A stretch of DNA of 64,000 nucleotides from Actinacidiphila guanduensis (GTDB taxonomy: Bacteria > Actinomycetota > Actinomycetes > Streptomycetales > Streptomycetaceae): NCBI RefSeq assembly GCF_900103985.1, contig NZ_FNIE01000005.1, forward strand, positions 434,001-498,000, read 5' to 3'. This document shows positions 19,094 to 32,250 of this stretch, in pieces (the first letter of the stretch is position 1; every line of letters begins with the position of its first letter). The notes below the pieces were generated by a model. The model was not told the DNA's origin and made no database searches. It saw only the letters and a program-made list of their open reading frames with translations. The translations under genes were made by a program, and so were the position numbers.

Positions 19094-19349
19094 GCCGCCA
19101 GCCTAGGCCGTGGCCGCGGGCCGGGGCGTACGGGCCGCCCGGCACACGATCGGGTGAACCTGGCAGCAGGCGGCCGTGAATCGAATGCGCGTGCTATAAG
19201 GTCGTCAGTGGCGCCCGCGGAAGCCACCGGCCCGGGCATCGCAGGCAACAGGAAGAAAACCCGAGTCCACCCCGTTTAGGCTGAGCGGGGGGTTCCAGGG
19301 TTCCACGAACCACCATCCCCCCTACTTTCCGAAGGAAAGGCGCACTGGC

Positions 19350-22280
19350 GTGGCCGACCGACTCACCATCCGTGGCGCACGCGAGCACAATCTGCGGAAT
19401 GTCTCGCTGGACCTGCCCCGGGACTCCCTCATCGTGTTCACGGGCCTGTCCGGCTCGGGCAAGTCCTCGCTCGCCTTCGACACGATCTTCGCCGAGGGCC
19501 AGCGCCGGTACGTCGAGTCCCTCTCGTCCTACGCCCGCCAGTTCCTCGGCCAGATGGACAAGCCGGACGTCGACTTCATCGAGGGCCTGTCCCCGGCCGT
19601 CTCGATCGACCAGAAGTCGACCTCGCGCAACCCGCGCTCGACCGTCGGCACCATCACCGAGGTCTACGACTACCTGCGGCTGCTCTTCGCCCGCATCGGC
19701 AAGCCGCACTGTCCCGAGTGCGGTCGTCCGATCAGCCGGCAGTCCCCGCAGGCCATCGTGGACAAGGTGCTGGAGCTGGAGGAGGGCAGCCGCTTCCAGG
19801 TGCTCTCGCCGCTGGTGCGCGAGCGCAAGGGCGAGTTCGTCGACCTCTTCTCGGACCTGCAGACCAAGGGCTACAGCCGGGCCCGGGTGGACGGCGACAC
19901 CATCCAGCTGACCAGCCCGCCGAAGCTGAAGAAGCAGGAGAAGCACACCATCGAGGTGGTCGTGGACCGCCTCACCGTCAAGGACTCCGCCAAGCGCCGT
20001 CTCACCGACTCCGTGGAGACCGCGCTCGGCCTGTCCGGCGGCATGGTCATCCTCGACTTCGTGGACCTCCCCGAGGACGACCCGCAGCGCGAGCGGATGT
20101 TCTCCGAGCACCTCTACTGCCCGTACGACGACCTGTCCTTCGAGGAGCTGGAGCCCCGCTCCTTCTCCTTCAACTCGCCCTTCGGCGCCTGCCCCGACTG
20201 CACCGGCATCGGCACCCGCATGGAGGTCGACCCCGAGCTGGTCGTGCCCGACGAGAGCCGCAGCCTGGACGAAGGGGCACTGGCCCCCTTCCTCGGCGGC
20301 ATGACGAAGAACTACTACGCCCGCGTCATCCAGACCGTCGCCGCCGACCTCGGCGTGCGCACCGACGTGCCGTTCTCCTCGCTGCCCGCCAAGGCCCGCA
20401 AGGCGCTGCTGTACGGGCACCGGGCCGAGGTCCGGGTCGAGCACGTCACCCGCGGCGGCACCCGGTACGCGCACCGCACCAGCTTCGAGGGCGCGATCCC
20501 GTTCGTGAAGCGCCGCCACCAGGACGCCGAGAGCGACTCCAGCCGCGAGCGCTTCGAGGGCTACATGCGCGAGGTGCCCTGCCCGACCTGCCACGGCAGC
20601 CGGCTGAAGCCGATCGTGCTCGCGGTCACCGTGCAGGACCGGTCGATCGCCGAGGTCTCGGCGATGTCGATCAGCGAGTGCGCGGAGTTCCTGGGCGGCA
20701 TGAAGCTCAACGCCCGGGACCGCAAGATCGCCGAGCGCGTCCTGAAGGAGGTCAACGAGCGGCTGCGCTTCCTGGTCGACGTCGGCCTGGACTACCTCTC
20801 GCTGGACCGTGCGGCCGGCACCCTGTCCGGCGGCGAGGCCCAGCGCATCCGGCTGGCCACCCAGATCGGCTCCGGCCTGGTCGGCGTGCTCTACGTGCTG
20901 GACGAACCCTCCATCGGCCTGCACCAGCGCGACAACCACCGGCTGATCGAGACCCTGGTCCGGCTGCGCGACCTCGGCAATACCCTGATCGTCGTCGAGC
21001 ACGACGAGGACACCATCAAGACCGCCGACTGGGTGGTCGACATCGGCCCCGGCGCCGGCGAGCACGGCGGCAAGGTCGTGCACTCCGGCTCCCTGAAGGA
21101 GCTGCTGGTCAACGAGGAATCGCTCACCGGCCAGTACCTCTCCGGCCGCCGGGCCATCCCGCTGCCCGAGGTCCGCCGCCCGGTGGACCGCAAGCGGCAG
21201 CTGACCGTGCACGGCGCCCGCGAGCACAACCTGAAGGACATCGACGTGTCCTTCCCGCTCGGCGTGCTCACCGCCGTCACCGGCGTCTCCGGCTCCGGCA
21301 AGTCCACCCTGGTCAACGACATCCTCTACACCCACCTCGCCCGCGAGCTGAACGGGGCACGCACCGTCCCCGGCCGCCACACCCGGGTGGACGGCGACGA
21401 CCTGGTGGACAAGGTCGTCCACGTCGACCAGTCCCCGATCGGCCGCACCCCGCGGTCGAACCCGGCGACGTACACCGGCGTCTTCGACAACGTCCGCAAG
21501 CTCTTCGCCGAGACGATGGAGGCGAAGGTCCGCGGCTACCTGCCGGGCCGCTTCTCCTTCAACGTCAAGGGCGGCCGCTGCGAGAACTGCGCGGGCGACG
21601 GCACCATCAAGATCGAGATGAACTTCCTGCCCGACGTCTATGTGCCGTGCGAGGTCTGCCACGGCGCGCGGTACAACCGGGAGACGCTGGAGGTGCACTA
21701 CAAGGGCAAGTCCATCGCCGAGGTGCTGGACATGCCGATCGAGGAGGCGCTGGACTTCTTCGAGGCGGTGCCCACCATCGCCCGCCACCTGCGCACCCTC
21801 AAGGACGTCGGCCTGGGCTACGTCCGGCTCGGCCAGTCCGCGCCCACCTTGTCCGGCGGCGAGGCCCAGCGGGTCAAGCTCGCCTCCGAGCTGCAGAAGC
21901 GCTCCACCGGCCGCACCGTCTACGTGCTGGACGAGCCGACCACCGGCCTGCACTTCGAGGACATCAGCAAGCTGATCACGGTGCTGTCGGGCCTGGTCGA
22001 CAAGGGCAACACCGTGATCGTCATCGAGCACAACCTGGACGTGATCAAGACCGCGGACTGGGTGGTGGACATGGGTCCCGAGGGCGGCGGCGGGGGCGGC
22101 ACCGTGGTGGCCGAGGGCACGCCCGAGCAGATCGCGGGCGTCCCGTCGAGCCACACCGGCAAGTTCCTGCGCGACATCCTCAACCCCGAGGCGGTCAGCG
22201 ACGCGGCGGCGGTGCCCGCGCCCCGTAAGCGCGCCCCGGCGAAGAAGGCCGCACCGCGCAAGCGGACCGCCAAGGCGTAA
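19350..22280 (+). CDS. uvrA: Excinuclease ABC subunit UvrA
   Basis: 976 aa from GTG 19350, preceded by GAAGGAAAGG. DNA-damage sensor of nucleotide excision repair. Two ABC-type ATPase halves: Walker [10 protein letters not shown] (32-40) and GVSGSGKST; two LSGGEAQR signature motifs; zinc-binding cysteines in [23 protein letters not shown] and [17 protein letters not shown]. The C terminus carries an added Lys/Arg/Ala tail ([17 protein letters not shown]), as in other streptomycetes. I did not see a convincing LexA box upstream. Confidence 0.98.
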   Translation: MADRLTIRGAREHNLRNVSLDLPRDSLIVFTGLSGSGKSSLAFDTIFAEGQRRYVESLSSYARQFLGQMDKPDVDFIEGLSPAVSIDQKSTSRNPRSTVGTITEVYDYLRLLFARIGKPHCPECGRPISRQSPQAIVDKVLELEEGSRFQVLSPLVRERKGEFVDLFSDLQTKGYSRARVDGDTIQLTSPPKLKKQEKHTIEVVVDRLTVKDSAKRRLTDSVETALGLSGGMVILDFVDLPEDDPQRERMFSEHLYCPYDDLSFEELEPRSFSFNSPFGACPDCTGIGTRMEVDPELVVPDESRSLDEGALAPFLGGMTKNYYARVIQTVAADLGVRTDVPFSSLPAKARKALLYGHRAEVRVEHVTRGGTRYAHRTSFEGAIPFVKRRHQDAESDSSRERFEGYMREVPCPTCHGSRLKPIVLAVTVQDRSIAEVSAMSISECAEFLGGMKLNARDRKIAERVLKEVNERLRFLVDVGLDYLSLDRAAGTLSGGEAQRIRLATQIGSGLVGVLYVLDEPSIGLHQRDNHRLIETLVRLRDLGNTLIVVEHDEDTIKTADWVVDIGPGAGEHGGKVVHSGSLKELLVNEESLTGQYLSGRRAIPLPEVRRPVDRKRQLTVHGAREHNLKDIDVSFPLGVLTAVTGVSGSGKSTLVNDILYTHLARELNGARTVPGRHTRVDGDDLVDKVVHVDQSPIGRTPRSNPATYTGVFDNVRKLFAETMEAKVRGYLPGRFSFNVKGGRCENCAGDGTIKIEMNFLPDVYVPCEVCHGARYNRETLEVHYKGKSIAEVLDMPIEEALDFFEAVPTIARHLRTLKDVGLGYVRLGQSAPTLSGGEAQRVKLASELQKRSTGRTVYVLDEPTTGLHFEDISKLITVLSGLVDKGNTVIVIEHNLDVIKTADWVVDMGPEGGGGGGTVVAEGTPEQIAGVPSSHTGKFLRDILNPEAVSDAAAVPAPRKRAPAKKAAPRKRTAKA

Positions 22281-22376
22281 AAGGCGCCGGACCCCGCCAC
22301 GGCGCGAAGGACCGCGGTGCACATGGCTCGACGGCACGGCCCGCGCTCCTGGTCCTGGCCCCCGGTCGGCCCGAAA

Positions 22377-22403
22377 GCCCCGGCGGCACACCGCCGTCGG
22401 GGC
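22377..22403 (+). terminator. Hairpin terminator after uvrA
   Basis: GCCCCGGCGGC (22377-22387) pairs with GCCGTCGGGGC ending at 22403 in an 11-bp stem with one G-T pair and a 5-base loop. It lies 97 bp after the uvrA stop and before the Rieske gene. No T-run. Confidence 0.5.
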
Positions 22404-22473
22404 GCCCAGGGACGGGACGTAAGGTACGGGACGGCACGATCACCCCGTCCTTCCCCCGTGTTTGGAGCGCCCC

Positions 22474-22902
22474 ATGTCGAGCGAACTTCCCGCCTCCCGC
22501 CGTACGGTCCTGCGGGGCGCGGCCCTCGCCGGGGCGGTCGGGGCCGCCGGGCTCGGCCTGGCCGCCTGCGGCGGGAAGAACGGCTCGGCCGACGGCCCGA
22601 CCAAGCCGGTCGACCTCGGCGCCGCCACGCAGGTGCCAGTCGGCGGCGCCCGGCTGTTCCGCAACGACAAGGTGCTGGTCTCGCAGCCGCAGCAGGGCGA
22701 ATTCAAGGCGTTCAGCGCGGTCTGCACCCACCAGGGCTGCGTGCTGGACTCGGTGGACGGCACCACTGCCTCCTGCCCCTGCCACGGCAGCCAGTTCAAC
22801 GCCGAGACCGGCGCCGTCGTGCAGGGGCCGGCGAGCAAGGCGCTGCCCGCCGTGGACATCAAGGCCGCCGGCGGCCGGCTGACGGCGGGCCCCGGCGCCT
22901 GA
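22474..22902 (+). CDS. Rieske [2Fe-2S] protein with Tat signal and lipobox
   Basis: 142 aa from ATG 22474 (GGAG upstream). N terminus [13 protein letters not shown] is a twin-arginine signal, followed by the lipobox LAAC with Cys32, so the folded cluster protein is probably exported by Tat and lipid-anchored. Rieske ligands are in CTHQGC (84-89) and CPCHGS (101-106). Similar proteins act as extracytoplasmic electron carriers; the partner is not encoded here. Sits alone between uvrA and uvrC. Confidence 0.92.
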   Translation: MSSELPASRRTVLRGAALAGAVGAAGLGLAACGGKNGSADGPTKPVDLGAATQVPVGGARLFRNDKVLVSQPQQGEFKAFSAVCTHQGCVLDSVDGTTASCPCHGSQFNAETGAVVQGPASKALPAVDIKAAGGRLTAGPGA

Positions 22903-22985
22903 GCCGCCCCGAAGAGCGCCGCCACCGGGCGGGACTGCCGAATGGCGCGGCCCCGTCGTCGTACCGCGACAGTAGGGTGGAGGAC

Positions 22986-25199
22986 ATGGCAGACCCCAGC
23001 AGCTACCGACCGAAGCCGGGCGAGATCCCCGACTCCCCAGGGGTCTACAAGTTCCGCGACGAGCACCGCCGGGTCATATACGTGGGCAAGGCCAAGAGCC
23101 TGCGGCAGCGGCTGTCGTCGTACTTCCAGGACATCACCAACCTGCACCCGCGCACCGCCACCATGGTCACCACGGCCGCCTCCGTGGAGTGGACGGTGGT
23201 CGGCACCGAGGTCGAGGCGCTGCAGCTGGAGTACTCCTGGATCAAGGAGTTCGACCCGCGGTTCAACGTCAAGTACCGCGACGACAAGAGCTACCCCTCG
23301 CTCGCGGTCACCATGAACGAGGAGTTCCCCCGGGTCCAGGTCATGCGCGGCCCCAAGCGCCGCGGAGTGCGCTACTTCGGGCCGTACGCACACGCCTGGG
23401 CGATCCGCGAGACCGTGGACCTGCTGCTGCGGGTCTTCCCCGTGCGCACCTGCTCCGCGGGCGTCTTCAAGCGCTCCGCCCAGATCGGCCGGCCCTGCCT
23501 GCTCGGCTACATCGGCAAGTGCTCGGCGCCTTGCGTCGGCCGGATCAGCGCCGAGGACCACCGCGAACTCGCCGAGGAGTTCAGCGACTTCATGGCCGGC
23601 CACACCGGCACCTACCTGCGCCGCCTGGAGCAGCGGATGAAGGACGCCGCCGCCGCCATGGAGTACGAGCAGGCTGCCCGGCTGCGCGACGACATGGAGG
23701 CGCTGCGCCGCGCCATGGAGAAGAACGCGGTGGTGCTCGCCGACGCCACCGACGCCGACCTGATCGCCGTCGCCGAGGACGAACTCGAGGCGGCCGTGCA
23801 GATCTTCCACGTCCGCGGCGGCCGGGTGCGCGGCCAGCGCGGCTGGGTCACCGACAAGGTCGAGGCGGTCGACACCGCGGGCCTGGTCGAGCACGCCCTG
23901 CAGCAGCTCTACGGCGACGAGAGCGGGGACACCGAGCAGTCCGGCGGCAGCGGCGGCGTGCCGAAGGAGGTGCTGGTCCCGGCGCTGCCCGAGCCGCTGG
24001 AGCCGCTCGCCCAGTGGCTCGCCGACCGGCGCGGCTCGCACGTCAGCCTGCGGGTGCCGCAGCGCGGCGACAAGAAGGACCTGATGGCGACCGTGCAGCG
24101 CAACGCCCAGCAGGCGCTGGCGCTGCACAAGACCAAGCGCGCCTCGGACCTGACCACCCGCTCCCGCGCGCTGGAGGAGATCGCCGCCGCCCTCGACCTG
24201 GACACCGCGCCGCTGCGCATCGAGTGCTACGACATCAGCCACCTGCAGGGCGACGACGTGGTGGCCTCCATGGTCGTCTTCGAGGACGGCCTGGCCCGCA
24301 AGAAGGAGTACCGCCACTTCGCGATCAAGTCCTTCGCCGGGCAGGACGACGTACGGGCCATGCACGAGGTGATCTCCCGCCGCTTCCGCCGCTACCTCCA
24401 GGAGCGCCAGCGCACCGGCGAGTGGGAGCCGGCCGAGGAGAACGACGGGGCGACCGGCGGGGAGCCCGGCGCGGAGACCGGCCCCGTCGCCGGCGGGCCG
24501 GTCACGGGCGCCGCCCACGACAGCGCGACCGGATCCGGTGAACCCGCAGGACCCGGGGGCCCCGCCGCACCCGGCGCCGGTCCCGACGACGAGGAGGGCG
24601 AGGTCGCCGGCGGCCCGATCGACCCCGAGACCGGCCGGCCGCGCAAGTTCGCCTACCCGCCGCAGCTCGTGGTCGTGGACGGCGGGCAGCCGCAGGTCGC
24701 CGCCGCCCAGAAGGCCCTGGCCGAACTCGGCATCGACGACGTCGCCGTGTGCGGTCTGGCCAAGCGGCTGGAGGAGGTCTGGCTGCCCGGCGAGGACGAC
24801 CCGGTGATCCTGCCGCGCACCAGCGAGGGCCTCTACCTGCTGCAGCGCGTCCGCGACGAGGCGCACCGCTTCGCCATCACCTACCAGCGCAGCAAGCGCT
24901 CCAAGTCGATGAAGGCCGGCGCGCTCGACGCCGTGCCCGGCCTGGGCGCCACCCGCAGGCAGGCCCTGCTCAAGCACTTCGGTTCGCTCAAGCGGCTGCG
25001 CGCGGCGACCGTGGAGGAGATCTGCCAGGTCCCGGGGATCGGCCGCCGTACGGCCGAGACCGTCGCCGCCGCCCTGGCGGCCGCGGCCCCGGCCGCGCCG
25101 GCCGTGAACACCGCGACCGGAGAGATCATCGACGACAGCGACGGGGCGTCCGCCGGCGCTACGGCGGCCCCGTCCGACCATCGGGGGCACAGCACATGA
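22986..25199 (+). CDS. uvrC: Excinuclease ABC subunit UvrC
   Basis: 737 aa. GIY-YIG nuclease domain at the N terminus ([21 protein letters not shown]), UVR domain around 220-255 ([18 protein letters not shown]), RNase H-like endonuclease domain ([20 protein letters not shown] ... [10 protein letters not shown]) and C-terminal helix-hairpin-helix motifs ([31 protein letters not shown]). Incises both sides of the lesion. Residues about 478-553 are an acidic Gly/Pro/Ala insertion inside the endonuclease half. The stop overlaps the rapZ start (ATGA at 25196). Confidence 0.98.
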   Translation: MADPSSYRPKPGEIPDSPGVYKFRDEHRRVIYVGKAKSLRQRLSSYFQDITNLHPRTATMVTTAASVEWTVVGTEVEALQLEYSWIKEFDPRFNVKYRDDKSYPSLAVTMNEEFPRVQVMRGPKRRGVRYFGPYAHAWAIRETVDLLLRVFPVRTCSAGVFKRSAQIGRPCLLGYIGKCSAPCVGRISAEDHRELAEEFSDFMAGHTGTYLRRLEQRMKDAAAAMEYEQAARLRDDMEALRRAMEKNAVVLADATDADLIAVAEDELEAAVQIFHVRGGRVRGQRGWVTDKVEAVDTAGLVEHALQQLYGDESGDTEQSGGSGGVPKEVLVPALPEPLEPLAQWLADRRGSHVSLRVPQRGDKKDLMATVQRNAQQALALHKTKRASDLTTRSRALEEIAAALDLDTAPLRIECYDISHLQGDDVVASMVVFEDGLARKKEYRHFAIKSFAGQDDVRAMHEVISRRFRRYLQERQRTGEWEPAEENDGATGGEPGAETGPVAGGPVTGAAHDSATGSGEPAGPGGPAAPGAGPDDEEGEVAGGPIDPETGRPRKFAYPPQLVVVDGGQPQVAAAQKALAELGIDDVAVCGLAKRLEEVWLPGEDDPVILPRTSEGLYLLQRVRDEAHRFAITYQRSKRSKSMKAGALDAVPGLGATRRQALLKHFGSLKRLRAATVEEICQVPGIGRRTAETVAAALAAAAPAAPAVNTATGEIIDDSDGASAGATAAPSDHRGHST

Positions 25200-26254
25200 C
25201 CGAGCCGGAGCAGCGGGCCGATCGCACCGCGGACGGTACCCAGGAACGGCAGGAACGCCAGGAACGCCAGGAACACGGGGAACGACAGGAACCCGGGGTG
25301 CCGCACGATCCCGGGCCGGCGCCGGACCTCCCCGGCCGGGAGGACGGCGGCACCTCACGGACGGCCGGCGGCAGGGGCGGCGAGCCGGGCGCGGCCATCC
25401 CCGAACTCGTCATCATCTCCGGGATGTCGGGCGCGGGCCGCAGCACCGCGGCCAAGTGCCTGGAGGACCTGGGCTGGTTCGTGGTCGACAACCTGCCGCC
25501 CGCCCTCATCCCCACCATGGTCGACCTCGGGGCGCGCTCGCAGGGGAACGTGGCGCGCATCGCGGTCGTGGTGGACGTGCGCGGCCGGCAGTTCTTCGAC
25601 ACCCTGCGCGAGTCGCTGGCCGACCTCGCCGGCAGGAGCGTGCGGCGCCGGGTGATCTTCCTGGAGGCGTCCGACGACGCGCTGGTGCGCCGCTTCGAGT
25701 CCGTACGGCGCCCGCACCCGCTGCAGGGCTCCGGGCGGATCGTGGACGGCATCGCCGCCGAGCGCGACCTGCTGCGCGAACTGCGCGGCGACGCCGACCT
25801 GGTGATCGACACCTCCAGCCTCAACGTGCACGAGCTGCGGGCCAAGCTGGACGCGCAGTTCGCCGGCGAGGAGGAGCCGGAACTGCGGGCCACCGTCATG
25901 TCGTTCGGCTACAAGTACGGCCTGCCGGTCGACGCCGACCTGGTGGCGGACTGCCGCTTCCTTCCGAACCCGCACTGGGTGCCGGAGCTGCGGCCCTTCA
26001 CCGGGCTCAACGACGAGGTGGCGACCTACGTGTTCAACCAGCCGGGGGCCAAGGAGTTCCTGGACCGCTACGCCGAACTGCTGCACATCATCGCCGCCGG
26101 GTACCGGCGGGAGGGCAAGCGGTACGTGACCATCGCCGTCGGCTGCACCGGCGGCAAGCACCGCAGCGTGGCGATGTCGGAGCGGCTCGCGGCACGGCTG
26201 GCGGCGGACGGAGTGGAGACGGTGACGGTGCACAGGGACATGGGGCGCGAGTGA
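25196..26254 (+). CDS. rapZ: RNase adapter / nucleotide-binding protein RapZ
   Basis: 352 aa; overlaps uvrC by ATGA. The conserved part begins near residue 67 ([17 protein letters not shown] with a P-loop) and continues with [21 protein letters not shown], and the C-terminal domain [15 protein letters not shown] and HRDMGRE. RapZ/YvcJ binds nucleotides and, in E. coli, senses glucosamine-6-phosphate and directs RNase E to a small RNA; the actinobacterial target is unknown. The N-terminal about 65 residues are hydrophilic and contain [12 protein letters not shown] repeats from a 9-bp tandem repeat at 25241-25294. Part of the uvrC-rapZ-yvcK-whiA operon. Confidence 0.96.
   Translation: MTEPEQRADRTADGTQERQERQERQEHGERQEPGVPHDPGPAPDLPGREDGGTSRTAGGRGGEPGAAIPELVIISGMSGAGRSTAAKCLEDLGWFVVDNLPPALIPTMVDLGARSQGNVARIAVVVDVRGRQFFDTLRESLADLAGRSVRRRVIFLEASDDALVRRFESVRRPHPLQGSGRIVDGIAAERDLLRELRGDADLVIDTSSLNVHELRAKLDAQFAGEEEPELRATVMSFGYKYGLPVDADLVADCRFLPNPHWVPELRPFTGLNDEVATYVFNQPGAKEFLDRYAELLHIIAAGYRREGKRYVTIAVGCTGGKHRSVAMSERLAARLAADGVETVTVHRDMGRE
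25241..25294. repeat. 9-bp in-frame tandem repeat in the 5' part of rapZ
   Basis: Six consecutive units of about CAGGAACGC (25241, 25250, 25259, 25268, 25277, 25286), encoding [18 protein letters not shown]. Being a multiple of three, changes in copy number keep the frame. Confidence 0.85.
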
Positions 26255-26256
26255 TC

Positions 26257-27266
26257 ATGACAGGTCGGCGGCGGCGCCGCGGCGGACTCGGGTCCGCTGC
26301 GGGCCGTCGCGGCGGGGCGACGCCGAAAGTCGTCGCCCTCGGGGGCGGGCACGGCCTGTCCGCCTCGCTGGCCGCGCTGCGCCGGATCACCGGCGACCTG
26401 ACCGCGGTCGTCACCGTCGCCGACGACGGCGGCTCCAGCGGCCGGCTGCGCGCCGAGATGGGCGTGCTGCCCCCGGGCGATCTGCGCAAGGCCCTGGCCG
26501 CGCTGTGCGGGGACGACGAGTGGGGCCAGACCTGGTCGCGGGTGCTGCAGCACCGTTTCGTCAGCGGCGGCGACCTGCACGGCCACGCGGTGGGCAACCT
26601 CCTCATCGTCGCGCTGTGGGAGCAGCTGAAGGACGAGGTGGCCGCCCTGGAGTGGGTGGGCCGGCTGCTGGGCGCGCACGGCAGGGTGCTGCCGATGTCG
26701 GCGGTGCCGCTGGACCTGGAGGCCGTGGTGCGCGGCCACGACCCGGAGCGGCCCGAGGCCGTCTCGACGGTCCGGGGGCAGGCCGCGGTCGCCCTCACCC
26801 CCGGCGAGGTGCAGCAGGTGCAGCTGGTGCCGGCCGACCCGCCGGCGGTGCCGGAGGCCGTGCAGGCGGTCATGGACGCCGACTGGGTGGTGCTCGGGCC
26901 CGGCTCCTGGTTCTCCTCGGTGATCCCGCACCTGCTGGTGCCCGAACTGGCCGACGCGGTGGCCCAGACCCGGGCCCGCCGGGTGCTCACGCTCAACCTG
27001 GCGCCCCAGCCGGGCGAGACCGAAGGTTTTTCTCCGCAGCGTCACTTGGAGGTTTTGGGCCGACACGCCCCTAAACTCACCATCGACGTGGTTCTCGCCG
27101 ACGAAGCCGCCGTGCCCGACCGGGACAGCCTCTGCGAGGCCGCCCGCAAGCTGGGCGCCTCGGTGGAGCTGGCCGCGGTCGCCGCCCCGGACGGGCCGCG
27201 GCACGACCCGGAGTCGTTGGCCGCCGCGTACGACCGGATTTTTCGAATGCGTGGAAGGATCGGCCC

Positions 27267-27276
<10 letters not shown>
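26257..27276 (+). CDS. yvcK: Gluconeogenesis factor YvcK / CofD-like protein
   Basis: 339 aa from ATG 26257 (GGGGCG nine bases upstream); an in-frame GTG at 26251 overlaps the rapZ stop and is the alternative. After a basic N-terminal tail ([19 protein letters not shown]) come the nucleotide-binding start [49 protein letters not shown] and [16 protein letters not shown]. YvcK/GlmR proteins bind UDP-GlcNAc and control carbon flow to cell wall synthesis. The end overlaps whiA by 10 bp. Position 5 of the GGGxGLS loop is His where I remember Met or Thr. Confidence 0.95.
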
Positions 27277-29451
<2,175 letters not shown>

Positions 29452-29593
29452 CCTGCCGGCCGGCACAACCGCCCCACCGCACCGCGATGTGAGCGACAGG
29501 GTCCGGACGGACGCGACGACGCGCCGGCCGGGCCCTGTTCGTGTGCGCGCGGCGCGGGACCGCACGGACCCGTACTCACAGGAGACCGCAACG

Positions 29594-30808
29594 ATGAAGA
29601 CGATCGACGATCTGATCGCCGACGGGCAGGTAGCGGGCAGGCGCGTGTTCGTCCGCGCCGACCTCAACGTGCCGCTGGACGGCAGCACCATCACCGACGA
29701 CGGCCGCATCCGCGCCGTCGTGCCGACGATCCGCCGGCTCGCCGAGGCCGGCGCCAAGGTGATCGTGGCCTCGCACCTGGGCCGGCCCAAGGGCGCCCCC
29801 GACCCGGCGTTCTCCCTCGCCCCCGTCGCCGCGCGGCTCGGTGAGCTGCTGGGCACCGAGGTGGCCTTCGCCGCCGACACCGTGGGCGACTCCGCCCGCG
29901 GCACCGTGGCGGGCCTGGCCGACGGGCAGGTCGCGCTGTTGGAGAACCTGCGGTTCAACGCGGGCGAGACCGCCAAGGACGATGCCGAGCGCGGCGCCTT
30001 CGCCGACCTCCTGGCCGAGCTGGCCGACTCCTACGTCGGCGACGGCTTCGGCGCGGTGCACCGCAAGCACGCCTCCGTCTACGACCTGCCCGCGCGGCTG
30101 CCGCACGCCGCCGGCGAGCTGATCGCCACCGAGGTCGGGGTGCTCAAGAAGCTCACCGAGGACGTCGCCCGCCCGTACGCGGTGGTGCTCGGCGGCTCCA
30201 AGGTCTCCGACAAGCTCGGCGTGATCGACCACCTGCTGGAGAAGGCCGACCGCATCCTGGTCGGCGGCGGCATGCTCTTCACCTTCCTCAAGGCCCAGGG
30301 CCACGATGTCGGCAAGAGCCTGCTGCAGGAGGACCAGCTGCCCGCGGTCACCGAGTACCTGGAGCGGGCGAAGGCGCGCGGGGTGGAGTTCGTGCTGCCG
30401 GTGGACGTCGTCGGTGCCACGCAGTTCCCCGACCTGAAGACCAAGGCCCCGGCCGACCCGGTCACCGCGCCCGTGGACGCCATCCCCGCCGACCTGATCG
30501 GCCTGGACATCGGCCCGGAGTCGCGCAAGCTGTTCGCCGCCAAGCTCGCCGACGCCGCCACCGTCTTCTGGAACGGCCCGATGGGTGTCTTCGAGCACCC
30601 CGACTTCGCCGACGGCACCCGCGCCATCGCGCAGGCGCTGGTCGACGGCGCCGGCTTCAGCGTGGTGGGCGGCGGCGACTCCGCCGCGGCCGTGCGCATC
30701 CTCGGCTTCGACGAGGACGCTTTCGGCCACATCTCCACCGGCGGCGGCGCCAGCCTGGAATACCTCGAGGGCAAGACCCTGCCCGGTCTCGCCGCACTGG
30801 AGAACTGA
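29594..30808 (+). CDS. pgk: Phosphoglycerate kinase
   Basis: 404 aa. ATG 29594 with GGAGA eight bases upstream. N-terminal substrate site [13 protein letters not shown] and HLGRPKG, hinge and nucleotide site with [12 protein letters not shown], and [10 protein letters not shown] and [10 protein letters not shown] at the C terminus. Forms ATP from 1,3-bisphosphoglycerate. Followed by tpiA after 7 bp, so the two are translated from one message. Confidence 0.98.
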   Translation: MKTIDDLIADGQVAGRRVFVRADLNVPLDGSTITDDGRIRAVVPTIRRLAEAGAKVIVASHLGRPKGAPDPAFSLAPVAARLGELLGTEVAFAADTVGDSARGTVAGLADGQVALLENLRFNAGETAKDDAERGAFADLLAELADSYVGDGFGAVHRKHASVYDLPARLPHAAGELIATEVGVLKKLTEDVARPYAVVLGGSKVSDKLGVIDHLLEKADRILVGGGMLFTFLKAQGHDVGKSLLQEDQLPAVTEYLERAKARGVEFVLPVDVVGATQFPDLKTKAPADPVTAPVDAIPADLIGLDIGPESRKLFAAKLADAATVFWNGPMGVFEHPDFADGTRAIAQALVDGAGFSVVGGGDSAAAVRILGFDEDAFGHISTGGGASLEYLEGKTLPGLAALEN

Positions 30809-30815
30809 CACCGAC

Positions 30816-31601
30816 ATGACCGAGCAGAGCACCCGCACCCCGCTGATGGCGGGCAACTGGAAGATGAACCTCAACCACCTCGAGGCCATCCGCCACGTCC
30901 AGAAGCTCGCCTTCGGGCTCACCGACAAGGACCACGACGCCGTCGAGGTCGCCGTCCTGGTGCCCTTCACCGACCTGCGCTCGGTGCAGACCCTCGTGGA
31001 GGGCGACCGGCTGCGCATCCGCTACGGCGCCCAGGACGTCTCCGCGCACGACTCCGGCGCCTACACCGGCGAGGTCTCGGGCCCGATGCTGTCCAAGCTG
31101 AAGTGCACCTACGTGGCGATCGGCCACTCCGAGCGCCGCCAGTACCACGGCGAGGACGACGCCCTGGTGAACGCCAAGGTCAAGGCCGCCTACCGGCACG
31201 GGCTCACCCCGATCCTGTGCGTCGGCGAGGGCCTGGACGTGCGCAAGGCCGGCAACCAGGTCGCGCACACCCTCGCCCAGGTCGACGGCGCCCTGAAGGA
31301 CGTCACCGCGGAGCAGGCCGCCACCGTCGTCATCGCCTACGAGCCGGTGTGGGCGATCGGCACCGGCGAGGTGGCCACCCCCGAGGACGCCCAGGAGGTC
31401 TGCGGGGCGATCCGCGGCCGGCTGGCCGAGCTGTACGACCAGGAGCTCGCCGACGCCGTGCGCATCCAGTACGGCGGCTCGGTGAAGTCCGGCAACGTGG
31501 CCGCGATCATGGCCCAGCCGGACGTCGACGGCGCCCTGGTGGGCGGCGCGGCGCTCGACGCGGACGAGTTCGTCAAGATCGTGCGCTTCCGCGACCAGTA
31601 G
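30816..31601 (+). CDS. tpiA: Triose-phosphate isomerase
   Basis: 261 aa. [10 protein letters not shown], the electrophile [12 protein letters not shown] with catalytic His, [12 protein letters not shown] with catalytic Glu, the flexible loop ATPEDAQEV and phosphate-binding [11 protein letters not shown] and [10 protein letters not shown] are all present. Interconverts glyceraldehyde-3-phosphate and dihydroxyacetone phosphate. Seven bases after pgk. Downstream is a double hairpin before secG. Confidence 0.98.
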   Translation: MTEQSTRTPLMAGNWKMNLNHLEAIRHVQKLAFGLTDKDHDAVEVAVLVPFTDLRSVQTLVEGDRLRIRYGAQDVSAHDSGAYTGEVSGPMLSKLKCTYVAIGHSERRQYHGEDDALVNAKVKAAYRHGLTPILCVGEGLDVRKAGNQVAHTLAQVDGALKDVTAEQAATVVIAYEPVWAIGTGEVATPEDAQEVCGAIRGRLAELYDQELADAVRIQYGGSVKSGNVAAIMAQPDVDGALVGGAALDADEFVKIVRFRDQ

Positions 31602-31727
31602 CCGGGCAGTAATCGGACACCAGTCGGGTGGCAGCCGGGCCGTGGCTGTCCGGTGGCCGGGCACGTGGCCGCCCGGTGGGCAAGCCGTGAGCGACCGGTG
31701 ATGTCCTGGGCGCCGTGAAGTACCCTT

Positions 31728-31782
31728 GCGGGGCCGAACCGTGTAGCTCGACGGTTCGGCCCCGCACTGCAACCGTGCAGTG
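31728..31782 (+). terminator. Perfect 15-bp hairpin followed by a second hairpin, between tpiA and secG
   Basis: Left arm GCGGGGCCGAACCGT (31728-31742), 8-base loop GTAGCTCG, right arm ACGGTTCGGCCCCGC (31751-31765). A second stem CACTGCA (31765-31771) / TGCAGTG (31776-31782) with loop ACCG follows at once. It ends 31 bp before the secG start. Could terminate tpiA transcripts or act as an attenuator or RNA stabiliser in the secG leader. Confidence 0.7.
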
Positions 31783-31813
31783 CCGTCCTGTAGTCGAGAG
31801 AGTTGGTCCAGCC

Positions 31814-32050
31814 GTGGAAATCGGGTTCTCCATCGCCCTCATCATCTTCAGCCTGCTGCTCCTGCTGCTCGTGCTGATGCACAAGGGGAAGGGCGGCGGC
31901 CTTTCCGACATGTTCGGCGGCGGCATGCAGTCCTCGGTCGGCGGCTCCTCGGTGGCCGAGCGCAACCTGGACCGGATCACCGTGGTCGTCGGGCTGCTCT
32001 GGTTCGCCTGCATCGTCGCGCTCGGCATCGTGATGAAGGTGAACAACTGA
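31814..32050 (+). CDS. secG: Preprotein translocase subunit SecG
   Basis: 78 aa from GTG 31814. Two membrane helices (IGFSIALIIFSLLLLLLVLM and the C-terminal VVVGLLWFACIVALGIV) joined by the conserved cytosolic loop HKGKGGGLSDMFGGG. SecG helps SecYE in protein export. Position after tpiA is conserved in streptomycetes as I remember it. Confidence 0.96.
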   Translation: MEIGFSIALIIFSLLLLLLVLMHKGKGGGLSDMFGGGMQSSVGGSSVAERNLDRITVVVGLLWFACIVALGIVMKVNN

Positions 32051-32250
32051 CGTTCCGTCCGGGTCGGCACACGGCGTCCGACTTCCGCCCGTACGGGGAG
32101 ATCTGACGCCTCGTCGCCAAGGCGGCGCATCCGCGACTTATCATGGAGCCGCGCCTTGGGATACGGTGCCCATTCCCGCCGGGGTGCGGGGGCGTACCGG
32201 TCTCCCCTCCAGGGCGACCTCGCAGCACCATCACGCAGGGAGTTACGACC

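Noticed and set aside
19094..19349. LexA (SOS) box in front of uvrA
   Set aside because: No CGAAC-N4-GTTCG type sequence is present; only a TATAAG -10-like string at 19195 without a matching -35.
19718..22228. 836-codon frame within uvrA
   Set aside because: Arg/Pro/Gly-rich out-of-frame translation of UvrA.
22440..25358. 972-codon minus-strand frame opposite uvrC
   Set aside because: Composition is that of a complementary-frame shadow (low-complexity Val/Gly/Leu/Asp) and no motif is seen.
31743..31784. tRNA-like pieces (TAGCTCG, GGTTCG) near the secG leader
   Set aside because: They belong to a perfect inverted repeat; no acceptor, anticodon or D-arm pairing of a tRNA can be made.
32051..32250. 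SigR-type promoter (GGGAAT-N18-GTT) in front of the rbpA-family gene
   Set aside because: Only GGGATA near 32158 was found and it has no GTT at the right distance.
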